Shown piece after piece: positions 9,098 to 18,500 of a DNA stretch of 64,000 nt (position 1 is its first letter; each line of letters begins with the position of its first letter). The notes beneath the pieces are model-generated. The model ran no database searches, was not told the origin of the DNA, and worked only from the letters and a program-made list of their open reading frames with translations. This DNA is from SVFI01 sp045588655 (lineage in GTDB: Bacteria; Bacillota; Clostridia; Lachnospirales; Lachnospiraceae). The stretch lies in NCBI GenBank assembly GCA_045588655.1, contig JAZNEP010000029.1, positions 62,001-126,000 on the forward strand, given 5' to 3'. A program made the position numbers and the translations under genes.

Positions 9098-9445
9098 ATG
9101 TCTCAAGATAAATTAACTCTGGTAAAGAAGTTTCGTTTGAGTCCAAGAGAAGCGTCAATGCTGGCGGATAAAGCACAGCAAGCAAACATGACTGAATCAG
9201 AATATTTGCGACTTATGATTTCTCAGAAGCCAAAAGATTATCCGGAGATAAGGATATTGTTAAGAGAGCTTATTAACGAGGTAAATCATATCGGAATAAA
9301 TATTAACCAGATTGTCCACAATTACAATTCTGGCATGTATTCGGAGGATGACAAAGAGCGTCTGGTAGCCTATATGCGCAAACTGAATGTGGAAGTAAAC
9401 AACGTATATAAAATCGTAAACGAAGGAAAATTTGGAAACGAGTAA
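9098..9445 (+). CDS. mobC: MobC-like relaxosome accessory protein
   Basis: 115 residues from the ATG at 9098, which has a strong AGAAGGGAGG site eight bases before it; the longer open frame from 9008 runs through the repeat array and is not likely used. The N-terminus (VKKFRLSPREASMLADKA) fits a ribbon-helix-helix DNA-binding fold, and LRELINEVNHIGININQIVHNYN is the conserved MobC helix. MobC helps the relaxase open DNA at oriT. Normally the relaxase gene follows and overlaps mobC. Here none follows, so the mobilization module looks incomplete. Confidence 0.82.
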   Translation: MSQDKLTLVKKFRLSPREASMLADKAQQANMTESEYLRLMISQKPKDYPEIRILLRELINEVNHIGININQIVHNYNSGMYSEDDKERLVAYMRKLNVEVNNVYKIVNEGKFGNE

Positions 9446-9569
9446 GAGGAAATTTTTTCTCACCGGAAACATTGCTTTTTCCAATTTATAGTTGTATCAT
9501 TAAGACAAGAAGTCATTGAGACTTATAAGGACGAAAAGATGCAGAAGCGATTATGGAAGGAGGGAAGCT

Positions 9570-9764
9570 TTGAACAAGGAATTTGAACGCTGCTGCACAT
9601 TCCTAGCCGAGATGATGGAGAAGTACGGAGCATTAGTTTTGCAAGACATCGCAATAGAGATTCAGTATGAACCGGAAACTTGGTGTGATGATGCAGAGGG
9701 AAAAAGACTTCGGTATGAGGCTTATGCGAGAAGATTTATGAAGCGGTTTGAGAAAGCAGCATAA
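9570..9764 (+). CDS. Small hypothetical protein of a mobile element
   Basis: 64 residues starting at a TTG at 9570 behind GGAGGGA (MNKEFERCCTFLAEMMEKYG, ending ARRFMKRFEKAA). The frame stays open upstream to 9516, but no good start lies there. It is rich in Glu, Arg and aromatic residues and probably helical. I recognise no family. The position between mobC and the cassette promoter suggests a left-over cargo gene of the mobilizable element. Just upstream another frame ends in a short tail (about 9531-9588) that might be the last scrap of a lost relaxase; this is a guess. Confidence 0.45.
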   Translation: MNKEFERCCTFLAEMMEKYGALVLQDIAIEIQYEPETWCDDAEGKRLRYEAYARRFMKRFEKAA

Positions 9765-9870
9765 GTATTACCGGCATCCTGCGAGAGTGGGATGTATACA
9801 TACGATAGAGCGTTCAAAAGCATGCAAATTTATAAGCTAAAAATAATAGTATAATGATTAAATAATGTGT

Positions 9871-9913
9871 GATCACTTGATTTGTACAAAGTGCAAGTTG
9901 GGTGATTTTTTTG
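9871..9913 (+). terminator. Probable terminator upstream of the radical SAM cassette
   Basis: ATCAC and GTGAT, extended by ACTTG and CAAGT with a bulge, enclose a 20-base loop and are followed by seven T. It insulates the cassette promoter from the mob region. The rest of the gene-free stretch 9765-9970 holds nothing else I can name. Confidence 0.5.
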
Positions 9914-9967
9914 TTGGAATTTATACTGTAAAAGATTAATTGAAAAGGTACAGACAGGGATGGTGTA

Positions 9968-9990
9968 GTAAAAAAGTAATTACTTTTTAC
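9968..9990. promoter_or_regulatory. Palindromic operator candidate (distal copy)
   Basis: GTAATTAC at 9976-9983 is flanked by runs of A and T, giving a palindrome of at least 18 bases (9971-9988). The same eight-base core recurs inside the promoter at 10036-10043, 60 bases away. Confidence 0.6.
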
Positions 9991-10026
9991 GTGTAAATAA
10001 TAACTGGAATAATATAATTAATTTAT

Positions 10027-10055
10027 TTGACAATAGTAATTACAGTTGCTATAAT
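10027..10055 (+). promoter_or_regulatory. Consensus promoter with an embedded operator
   Basis: TTGACA at 10027-10032 and TATAAT at 10050-10055, spaced by exactly 17 bases, form a perfect sigma-A promoter. The palindrome GTAATTAC (10036-10043) fills the spacer, so a bound repressor would block polymerase. The first gene of the cassette encodes a Phd/YefM-like protein, a family that normally represses its own operon by binding such palindromes. Confidence 0.85.
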
Positions 10056-10085
10056 ATACTTGAAAGATGCAGGAGGTGGATTTCT

Positions 10086-10292
10086 GTGAATTATCAAAAA
10101 ACATATAAGGCTCAAATGTTTAATCGAGGGCAATCATCCAAGGTTTTTAAAGAAGTTTGCCAAGATTGTATTGCTGCTTGTGTTATTAGGAATAGCGAAC
10201 CTTATGTAGCTATTCTAAAGCATGAGGTTTTTGTAGAATTGTTAGATAAAGCAAATAAGTATGATGAAATGATAAAGGAGGCGAAAAAATGA
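10086..10292 (+). CDS. Phd/YefM-like antitoxin-type regulator
   Basis: 68 residues from a GTG at 10086 behind AGGAGGTGG. The layout fits the Phd/YefM fold: a short N-terminal strand, SSKVFKEV where the family has FSKIFDEV, RNSEPYVAIL where the family has RNGKPVAVL, and a helical tail (ELLDKANKYDEMIKEAKK). Such proteins are DNA-binding antitoxins that repress their own promoter. No RelE/Doc toxin follows. Its stop overlaps the start of the radical SAM gene (ATGA), so expression is coupled. I infer it senses or regulates the three enzymes downstream. The usual toxin-binding tail is short here. Confidence 0.65.
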   Translation: MNYQKTYKAQMFNRGQSSKVFKEVCQDCIAACVIRNSEPYVAILKHEVFVELLDKANKYDEMIKEAKK

Positions 10293-11254
10293 TAAGAGAT
10301 ATTTCATTTGAAATTACACAAAGGTGTTTAAATAATTGCGTTCATTGCTCGTCATGCTCAAATAGTTTATGTGAGCAATATATTGATTATGATACTGTTT
10401 GTAAAACGATTGATGATATGCCTCAAATAGGTGTTGGTAGAGTGTGTTTATCTGGTGGAGAACCATTCTTACATAAAGATTTAAAAAATATAGTTACTTA
10501 TGTCAAGCAGTTAGGGATGGAAGTAAATATATACTCGAGTGGTATAATAGAAGATGCCGGGCAGATTACATATATAAGAACAAATGAGTTCCTTGACTTA
10601 AAGAAACGTGGTTTATCCAAGATAATGTTTAATCTTCAATCTTATGATCCTTCTCGTTATGATACAATAATGGGCACCACTGGTAGATTTGGAATAGTGA
10701 AAAAATCTATAAGAAATGCAATTGAAGCAGGATTATATACAGAGATTCATTTTGTGCCAATGAAAATAAATATTAATGACATAGACGGAATTGTTGAAAT
10801 GGCTAAAGAAATGAATGTTAATAAAGTAAGCTTTTTGAAACTTGTACCTCATGGAAGGGCTGATAAAAACAAGAATTTAATTCAATTATCGTCAGAAGAA
10901 ACTATTACACTTAGAAATAAATTAAGTGAAATAAAATCGGAAACCATACGAATTGGTATACCATTGTCATTAGACTTTGATTCGGATTTCTGTCATGCTG
11001 CCAGTTCTAAACTGTATATTAAATTTGACGGAACAGTATATGGATGTGAAGCATTTAAATATATTCAGCAGTTGGATGGAGAAAGTAATGTTATTCAACC
11101 AAATAATATTTTTGAATCAAGTTTATTGGAAATCTATAATAATTCAAAATATTTGAAAGCAACACAGGATTTTGTGAAGAAGTATAGTTGTTTAAATAGT
11201 AAATGCGAGTCATGTCCTGTGCAAAAATTTTTAGAAATGAAAGGAGAAAAATAA
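10289..11254 (+). CDS. Radical SAM protein with C-terminal twitch/SPASM-like cysteines
   Basis: 321 residues. The radical SAM motif CxxxCxxC is C13, C17 and C20, and SGGEP at 55-59 contacts SAM. C-terminal cysteines C235 and C253, then C301, C306 and C309 (KCESCP), could hold an additional Fe-S cluster as in SPASM or twitch enzymes, which modify peptides or other substrates. The start has AAAGGAGG within the preceding gene. It is coupled by four-base overlap upstream and by a TAATG overlap to the HD gene. No peptide precursor gene is visible, so the substrate is unknown. The gene is strongly AT-rich. Confidence 0.85.
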   Translation: MIRDISFEITQRCLNNCVHCSSCSNSLCEQYIDYDTVCKTIDDMPQIGVGRVCLSGGEPFLHKDLKNIVTYVKQLGMEVNIYSSGIIEDAGQITYIRTNEFLDLKKRGLSKIMFNLQSYDPSRYDTIMGTTGRFGIVKKSIRNAIEAGLYTEIHFVPMKININDIDGIVEMAKEMNVNKVSFLKLVPHGRADKNKNLIQLSSEETITLRNKLSEIKSETIRIGIPLSLDFDSDFCHAASSKLYIKFDGTVYGCEAFKYIQQLDGESNVIQPNNIFESSLLEIYNNSKYLKATQDFVKKYSCLNSKCESCPVQKFLEMKGEK

Positions 11255-12906
11255 TGTTATATGCAATAAATGATAAGAGTCTTATTGATGATATAAGCGA
11301 AAAATATGAGTCATATATTGGGTCTAAAATTGTACCTAAGGCTGGAGAGGAATCGAATATAGATGCGCCCTATACAGGAATTATGCAGGATGTTTATGTA
11401 CATACATATGAAATAGCATGTGTTGCGGGAAAAAAGATGGGTATAGATATTAAGAAAAGTGATTTTAAAGCCACATATGATAAGATGGAATATCCGCTAG
11501 ATACACAAGTGGTAAGTATGTTAAAAAATATCATTGGAGGAAAAGAGGAGTTATTTTACTCGTCTGCAAAAGAACTTGATAAATTGTGGAGCATGTTGTT
11601 ACGTAAATCAATAATGTGCCTAAGATATTTTGATACTAGAGAACCGTTTATGTTCGATAGTAGTAAAAATGCGGTTGCATATGGGATAGAGCAACTCGAA
11701 GAATATCATGAACGTTATACTCAATTTGAAGGTTTATTGTATGGTGCCAGTGAGTATTATAGAGATCACATATTTCATGCTGTTAGAACATGGCTCATAG
11801 GTATATTTTGTCTTATGCATGATAGTGATACCCCTTTTATTAATGAGATTCAAATTGATGGTGTTGCTGAGAAAGAACCATTTGCTAGTGAAATAAATTT
11901 CTTTGAAAAGTTAAGTATATGGACTATTTCTGCATTGTGTCATGATTTGGGATACCCATTGGAAAAATCGCAGCAAGTGTTAGAAAAAACTCAAAATATG
12001 ATGAAAGAATTCGTTCCGAACCCTATGGTGTTAAGTAATTTTGCATTTACCGGAGTTCAAGATAATATAAATGAATATATTGTAAAATTTATGAGTACAA
12101 AAATGAAAGAAAGTGATAAGAATAACTCTGGAGAGGAAACTGAGAAAAAATATTATGGACGGATACAGCCCAAATATTACTTAAAGTATACCAAATCCTT
12201 GGAGAAGAGTAAACATGGAATTATAAGTGCAGTAATAATATATAAAATGTTGTTGTATTTTTTGGAATCTGATTTTAATTTGAATGATGATTACATATAT
12301 AATTCAGAGGATGCAAGACAGTTCTATATTCGAAGAGAAATATTACGCTCTATATCTTCGCATACATGTAGTGATATTTATAACATTAAAAACACAACGT
12401 TTTCAAGTCTATTATTTATATGTGATGAAATGCAGGAGTGGGGTAGAAAATCATGGCATGATTTATATACAAATGTAAACCCTAATTCTGTTGAATTGTC
12501 AATAGAAAAGTTCGATTCGGAAACTATTGAATATGCTGAAACTATAAAGATGGATAATATAAAAGAAGATGAAATTATTATAGATACTATAATAAGACTT
12601 TATATTAGACAATTTGAGGGATATCAATTAATATTTAGAGATGGCCAATATACAAATTCAAGAGCTTTTAATATGAAGAAAACAATTGAGTTAATTATTG
12701 ATCAAAAAGGTTCAGAAAAAAATATTATAGTGATAACCTTCAAGTTATTGGCTAAAAGTAAAAATGAATTCGAAATAGATATTAAAAATTCTCAATTAAC
12801 GCAAGACAAGATTGAACAGGAATTTTGCAAAAAATTAAAAACAGAAAAACTTCCAGAAGTTATTAAATTTGTTATTAAGGAGAAAAAAACAAAGAAGAAA
12901 TCATGA
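11254..12906 (+). CDS. Large HD-domain phosphohydrolase-like protein
   Basis: 550 residues from the ATG at 11254 (AAGGAG site seven bases before). A longer frame from 11203 lies inside the radical SAM gene. The HD metal set is visible: H172 and H175 (YRDHIFHAV), H230-D231 (LCHDLGYPL), H321 (KHGI), H370 (SSHT) and D391 (FICDEMQEWGR). HD proteins of this kind cleave phosphate bonds in nucleotides or nucleic acids. The N-terminal 165 residues and the Lys-rich C-terminus (KEKKTKKKS) match no domain I know. Start and stop overlap both neighbours, so it is made in fixed ratio with them. dNTPase, cyclic-nucleotide hydrolase and RNase are all possible. Confidence 0.78.
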   Translation: MLYAINDKSLIDDISEKYESYIGSKIVPKAGEESNIDAPYTGIMQDVYVHTYEIACVAGKKMGIDIKKSDFKATYDKMEYPLDTQVVSMLKNIIGGKEELFYSSAKELDKLWSMLLRKSIMCLRYFDTREPFMFDSSKNAVAYGIEQLEEYHERYTQFEGLLYGASEYYRDHIFHAVRTWLIGIFCLMHDSDTPFINEIQIDGVAEKEPFASEINFFEKLSIWTISALCHDLGYPLEKSQQVLEKTQNMMKEFVPNPMVLSNFAFTGVQDNINEYIVKFMSTKMKESDKNNSGEETEKKYYGRIQPKYYLKYTKSLEKSKHGIISAVIIYKMLLYFLESDFNLNDDYIYNSEDARQFYIRREILRSISSHTCSDIYNIKNTTFSSLLFICDEMQEWGRKSWHDLYTNVNPNSVELSIEKFDSETIEYAETIKMDNIKEDEIIIDTIIRLYIRQFEGYQLIFRDGQYTNSRAFNMKKTIELIIDQKGSEKNIIVITFKLLAKSKNEFEIDIKNSQLTQDKIEQEFCKKLKTEKLPEVIKFVIKEKKTKKKS

Positions 12907-13553
12907 CCAATTATGTTTTAAATAATGTAACACCAAATGGAGAACAAATTATAAATTTATCCGTTCATATGTTGTCTGTTGAAAATATATTGTCGTGCAC
13001 GCAGGAGGAGAAGATTCGTAAAGCATGCAAAGTGGGGTGTGTGAATTATGGAAGGAAGTGGTCATGTCCTCCATATTCAAGAAAGTTTTCAGATATTGTT
13101 GCATCTGGCGAATACAATGTTGCAATTATTATAATTGGACATATAAATATAAGCAATATGGAATATATAAGCAATCCATATCAACAAGTAAAAGCAGCCA
13201 ATATGATACTCAAAAGTAAATGTGAGAAGATTGCACGAAATTTAGAAAAAGAGTTTAAAGGATATTCATTGTTGAGTGGTAGCTGTAATTTGTGTAAGCC
13301 CTGTCAAAAAAAGAGAGACCTGCCATGCAAGAAACCCACAATGGCGAGATATAGTTTGGAGTCAACAGGAATAAACGTTGAAGGATTGCTAGAAAAATAT
13401 TGTGGGCATAAGTTGTTATGGTATAAAAAAGGAGCGAAGCTTACATATACCAGTGTGGCAACGGCAATTCTTATTGATAATAAAAACCGTTCAGACAAAA
13501 ATATGGAATTATTAGTTAAAAAACATATAGAGGAAAATCTTAATAAATACTAG
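12903..13553 (+). CDS. DUF2284 cysteine-rich predicted metal-binding protein
   Basis: 216 residues. The N-terminal signature has C42, C46 and C55 (CKVGCVNYGRKWSCPPYS), typical of DUF2284. A second cluster C128, C131, C134 and C142 (CNLCKPCQKKRDLPC) looks like a 4Fe-4S ferredoxin-like site. The family is uncharacterised; an Fe-S redox or electron-donor role is an inference that would suit a radical SAM neighbour. It starts inside the end of the HD gene (ATGA) and is followed at once by a strong terminator, closing the cassette. Confidence 0.8.
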   Translation: MTNYVLNNVTPNGEQIINLSVHMLSVENILSCTQEEKIRKACKVGCVNYGRKWSCPPYSRKFSDIVASGEYNVAIIIIGHINISNMEYISNPYQQVKAANMILKSKCEKIARNLEKEFKGYSLLSGSCNLCKPCQKKRDLPCKKPTMARYSLESTGINVEGLLEKYCGHKLLWYKKGAKLTYTSVATAILIDNKNRSDKNMELLVKKHIEENLNKY

Positions 13554-13554
13554 T

Positions 13555-13590
13555 AAAGAACGACCTATTTGGGGTCGTTCTTTATAATTT
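13555..13590 (+). terminator. Strong terminator closing the radical SAM cassette
   Basis: An 11-base perfect stem (AAAGAACGACC with GGTCGTTCTTT) and a seven-base loop lie one base after the DUF2284 stop. The tail is T/A rich. Confidence 0.85.
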
Positions 13591-13749
13591 GAAATGGTAA
13601 TTTATACTGCCGATAAAGAAATCATGGCTTGCTTTTTTGCGTTGGTTTCGAAACAGAGGTTGAGATGATAATATTTTTTCTAATGTAATCTCTTGGGGGA
13701 ATAGTACATTATTAATTATATTACAAAAAATGCGTAACAAGAAAAATCA

Positions 13750-13778
13750 TTGCAGCATTGTTGGAACTGATATACAAT
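13750..13778 (+). promoter_or_regulatory. Possible promoter of the serine recombinase
   Basis: TTGCAG at 13750-13755 and TACAAT at 13773-13778 are 17 bases apart, 58 bases before the recombinase ATG. The remaining space 13590-13750 shows nothing else I can identify. Confidence 0.45.
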
Positions 13779-13836
13779 TCTGTTGGGACAATATTATAGT
13801 AATATTTTAGATAGACAACAGAAAGGTTGTGAATCT

Positions 13837-15519
13837 ATGAAAAAACAACTCAAATGCTACATCTACACTCGTGTATCCACCTCTATGCAGGTAGATGGAT
13901 ACAGCTTAGATGCGCAAAAGGATAAATTGCATAAATATGCTGATTACCAAGAGATGATTATCGCCGGTGAATACTCCGACGAAGGTAAATCCGGTAAAAG
14001 TGTGGAAGGTCGCCCGCAGTTCCAGCAGATGCTTCAGGATATTGAAACAGGTAAAGACAACATCGACTTTGTTCTTGTATTCAAATTATCCAGATTCGGA
14101 CGAAACGCAGCAGATGTATTATCTTCTCTTCAGAGAATGCAGGATTTTGGTGTTAATCTTATCTGTGTGGAAGATGGTATCGATAGTTCCAAGGATGCAG
14201 GTAAACTAATGATTTCTGTTTTATCTGCGGTGGCTGAAATAGAGCGTGAGAATATATTGGTGCAAACCATGGAAGGACGCAGACAGAAAGCAAGAGAAGG
14301 TAAGTGGAATGGTGGTTTTGCTCCTTACGGTTATCAGCTTATCAATGGCGAACTGCACATAGCCGAGGATGAAGCAGAAATTATCCGTATTATCTACGAT
14401 AAGTTTGCTAATACCACTATGGGAATTGCAGCCATTGCTACATTCTTAAACAACAGCGGATACAAGAAAAAGCTTCGCCAGAACAATACCATAGAAGGTT
14501 TTTCCACATCCTTTGTAAAAGGTGTACTGGATAATCCGGTGTATTGTGGCAAGCTTGCTTTTGGCAGAAGAAAGAATGAGAAGATTCCGGGTACGAGAAA
14601 TGAGTATCATATTGTAAAGCAGGACAAGTATATGCTCAACGACGGTATTCATGAGGCAATAGTGTCAGAGGAATTGTGGAACCAAGTGCATAAAAAGAGA
14701 CAGGAAACCGGTGTTGCCAACATCAAAACTCACAGCTTGGATCACGAACATATTTTATCTGGTATTATTAAATGTCCGATTTGTGGAAGTGGTATGTATG
14801 GCAATGTAAATCGTAAAAAGCATCCCGACGGCGGACATTACAAAGATTATTTTTACTATGCCTGCAAGCACAGAACCTTTGTGAACGGTCATAAATGCAC
14901 TTACCGTAAGCAGTGGAGTGAGGATAAAATCAACGCAGCTGTAGAAGAGGTGATTCGTAAACTGGTAAACAATCCAAAGTTTAAAACAGAGATTCAAAAG
15001 CACATCGGACAAAGCATTGATACACAGGAACTGGACAGAGAGCATACAGGCTTGCATGAGCGCTTAAAGCAGGTAACAGGAGCCAAGAATAAACTGGCGA
15101 ATCAGATGGATAACTTGCCTGTGTCGGACAAGCATTACGACAAGAAGTATGAGGATATGCAGGTGCGTCTGGATAAGCTTTATGATGAGATAGAAGAAAT
15201 AGAAACTCTGATTGAAGAAGTGGAGACCAGACTGTATAATATTAGGCAGGAGAAAATATCCGGTGACAATGTGTACCAGTTTTTACTCTTCTTTGATAAG
15301 CTGTACGATAGATTTACGGATATTGAGAAGAAAACGTTTATGAAGAGCTTCCTTGCAGATGTAAATATTTACGAGGAAGAGCAGGCAGACGGAAGGATAC
15401 TTCGTAGTCTTAAGTTCCGATTCCCTGTATTTTTCAATGGGAAAGAGATATACGAATTGGATTGGGACAACGAAAGTACCGTTGAAACGGTAGTGGGGCT
15501 ACGTCGGAAAGATACGTAG
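13837..15519 (+). CDS. Large serine recombinase (site-specific integrase)
   Basis: 560 residues from the ATG at 13837, which has GAAAGG upstream; the open frame extends to 13783 without a better start. The resolvase domain carries the catalytic Ser in YTRVSTSMQ (S14) and the Arg-rich LSRFGRNAADV. Then come the recombinase domain, a zinc ribbon (CPICGSG with two later Cys) and a coiled coil near the C-terminus. It catalyses integration and excision of an element between att sites. It lies at the right end of the accessory island holding oriT and mobC. The last residues (STVETVV) resemble the HVEAVV stretch of the rRNA methyltransferase at 4.1 kb. Confidence 0.93.
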   Translation: MKKQLKCYIYTRVSTSMQVDGYSLDAQKDKLHKYADYQEMIIAGEYSDEGKSGKSVEGRPQFQQMLQDIETGKDNIDFVLVFKLSRFGRNAADVLSSLQRMQDFGVNLICVEDGIDSSKDAGKLMISVLSAVAEIERENILVQTMEGRRQKAREGKWNGGFAPYGYQLINGELHIAEDEAEIIRIIYDKFANTTMGIAAIATFLNNSGYKKKLRQNNTIEGFSTSFVKGVLDNPVYCGKLAFGRRKNEKIPGTRNEYHIVKQDKYMLNDGIHEAIVSEELWNQVHKKRQETGVANIKTHSLDHEHILSGIIKCPICGSGMYGNVNRKKHPDGGHYKDYFYYACKHRTFVNGHKCTYRKQWSEDKINAAVEEVIRKLVNNPKFKTEIQKHIGQSIDTQELDREHTGLHERLKQVTGAKNKLANQMDNLPVSDKHYDKKYEDMQVRLDKLYDEIEEIETLIEEVETRLYNIRQEKISGDNVYQFLLFFDKLYDRFTDIEKKTFMKSFLADVNIYEEEQADGRILRSLKFRFPVFFNGKEIYELDWDNESTVETVVGLRRKDT

Positions 15520-15560
15520 AAATCTTTGAATTGTGTGATGTAAAAAGGGGGTAAGAGTTT

Positions 15561-18500
15561 ATGAAAAAGTTAAAACGATATTTTTCGCTTTTATTTGTTG
15601 TTATGCTGATACTAAATGTGGTTTCAGTTCCAGCATCAGCAGCGACAAATAAGAGTAATGTAAAATCAATTAAGGTTACAAATTTACCTACCAATATACT
15701 TGTAGTGAAGAAAGGGCAGAATTATAAGCTGAAGGTGAAGGTAGCAACAACCGGAAAAATCAGCAAAAAGGTAACCTATACCATTGCAAATCCTAAGGTT
15801 GCGACAGTGACACGCACTGGACGTGTAAAGGGTATTAAAAATGGTTCCACTAAATTAACAATAAGAAGTGTGGAAAACCCAAAGGTTAAGAAGACAATTA
15901 AGGTAAAGGTGGGAACACCAGTAAAGAAGGTGAGCGTTACAAAGAAAAAAGTTTCTTTGGAGGTGGGCCAGACCTATATGATAAAGACGAAAATAGCGCC
16001 TAAAAAGCCGACCTATAAGAAACTGTCATATGAGAGCAGCAATAAAGCAGTTGTAAAGGTAAGTAAAAAGGGTAAAGTGACGGCAATAAAGCCAGGAACA
16101 GCAACCATTACCATTAAATCCAAGGATGGAAGCAACAAAAAGGCTAAATGTAAAATCACGGTAACAGGACAGAGTGTATCAGATGACGATGAAAATCCAG
16201 TGACCCCAGATAATCCGGTAAATCCGGATGAACCAGTAAATCCAGACGACCCGGTGACCCCGGATGACCCGGTAAATCCAGATGCCCCGGTGACCCCAGA
16301 TAATCCGGTGACCCCAGATAATCCGGTGAATCCAGATGACCCGGTGACCCCAGATGACCCGGTAAATCCAGACGACCCGGTGACCCCGGATGACCCGGTA
16401 AATCCGGATGACCCGGTGACCCCAGATAATCCGGTAAATCCAGATGAACCGGTAAATCCAGATGAACCGGTGACCCCAGATGACCCGGTGACCCCAGATG
16501 CTCCAGTTACTCCGGTAGAGGTGACTTCTATCACATTGGATAAAACAGTAAAAACCTTAGATTTGTATGAGCAGCTTACTCTCACGGCAACAGTTTTACC
16601 AGATAATGCGACAGATAAAACAATTTCATGGGAATCCAGTGATGCGACAATAGTAAGAGTGAGTAAAGGTGGAACTATTTGCGCAGTAAAGACAGGAACA
16701 GCAACTATCACAGCCAAGACTACAAATGGAAAGAGCGCTAGCTGTGCTGTTACAGTACAGGCAAAAGTGAAGCTGGCAGATTCGACAAATAAGATTAATC
16801 CGGTAGATCCGGAGTTCCTTTTTGATGCACCTTATATATCAACATACTACTTTAATCCGAAGCCTTCAGCAAATGAAGATATAAAGATACCACTTTATAT
16901 AACAGATCATGAGCAGTCAGAATTCCTAAATAATGATGCAACAGGCAAACTGGATTTGATTTATGAAGTGGATGGCGAAAAGAAGACTTTAAAGGATTTG
17001 CCATTAGGAGATTATACGTTAAATATTGGCAAACTAAGTAAGGGATTGCATACTTTCTCTGTACAGGTATTAGATAAGAGAACAGGTGTGAAATCTCACG
17101 AGTTATATAATGAATTATGGGTTGTGGACCCTGATGAATATGCGATATCTGAAGCAGATATTTATTACATGACAGAGCAGGATCTCGCAAGCTACAAGAT
17201 TTGTAATAATGATAGTACAAATGCTACAGATTTGATTAATACAAGAGATGGTTTGACAAAGTTATTTGCAGATAAGCAGGCAGAAGGATATAGAAAGATT
17301 GTACTTCTTAAGGGAACCTATCGAATTAATGGTGAGGATGCAAGAGATAATTGTATTACAATCCCATCTTATTTCACAGTAGATATGAATGAAAGTACAT
17401 TTAAACTTAATACTATCAGTGCTGAGACATCGGGATGTATCGTTTTGATGAACAATGCAATAGATGCCCGTTTGGAAAATGGTATCTTAGAGGGTGACCG
17501 TTATGAAAGACAGGAACTCAATTTAGAAAGAGATGGTTTGGGCGAGGGAATCAATACGGTATTAATCAGGAGTGGAAAGTATTGTTCGCTTAATAATTTA
17601 ACAATTAAGAATACGACAGGACATACTATTTGGTCGTTGCCTGATATGGATATTGGTCTGCAACGGAAATTGAAGGGGTATACAAGAACCGCTATTATCG
17701 ATGGTAAGGAGGTACAGTGTGATAATTATAGTACCAGTTCAATGATGGATTTGTCAGATTATATTAATTGGGACGCAAATGAAGATTATTTTTATATTGG
17801 TTATCCGGCGGGATATAGAGGAATCAGAACTAAGTCGGCAATTGTATATGTTTCTTTCTATGACAAGAACCAAAGTTTCTTAGAGACTGTAACAGGTTGT
17901 CAGTTTAGAAAGATTTTGATTCCGGGAAATGCAAAGTATGCAAGAGTAACTTTGAATGATTCTAATATTTCGCAAGATCAGAGTCAAGAGGGTGTATATA
18001 TTTATCCAAGACGTCTTGGCGATTACCATGAGATTAAGAATATTGCCTTCGAGAATACCAGAACCTGTGCATTGGCGCCTACAACCTGTAGCAATCTTTT
18101 GATTGAAGGCGTTACATATACAAATTGTGGAGATAGTATTACACCGCTTCCGGTTGACTTTGAGGATGGTTGGGATGAAACTCAGGATGTTTACTACAGA
18201 AATAATGAAGTTATTTCAAAAGCAGCACATACAACCGGAACTATCGTAGATAATGCAGGATTTAATCATGTTTTTGAGAATTGTATAAATCATCAGATAA
18301 CTATTAATGCTCGTCTAACGGGTTGTGTTATAAGAAATATGAATGACGTGAGAAATACTGCACGATGTGATCTGGGTAACAAAATTTCTAATTCCTACGC
18401 GAGAGTTTATGATAACAATTGTGGATCTATCAATTACATTATAAAAGATGAAAACGGTGCAGCTGTTGCAGATCTTGCAACTCTTGATGAAACAGAGATT

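Noticed and set aside
10086..10292. Classical toxin-antitoxin pair
   Set aside because: The gene after the antitoxin-like one is a radical SAM enzyme; no RelE, Doc or other toxin family is seen in the operon.
11203..11253. 17-residue extension of the HD protein inside the radical SAM gene
   Set aside because: AAGGAG is ideally placed for the ATG at 11254, and the TAATG overlap fits the other junctions.
13783..13836. 18-residue extension of the recombinase
   Set aside because: The family starts just before the YTRVS motif and the ATG at 13837 has the better site.
16013..16717. Long open frame of 234 codons on the minus strand with Gly/Ser/Val-Thr repeats
   Set aside because: It is the mirror of the 18-bp repeat of the surface protein; repeats without stops open both strands. 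No ribosome binding site, no signal for export.
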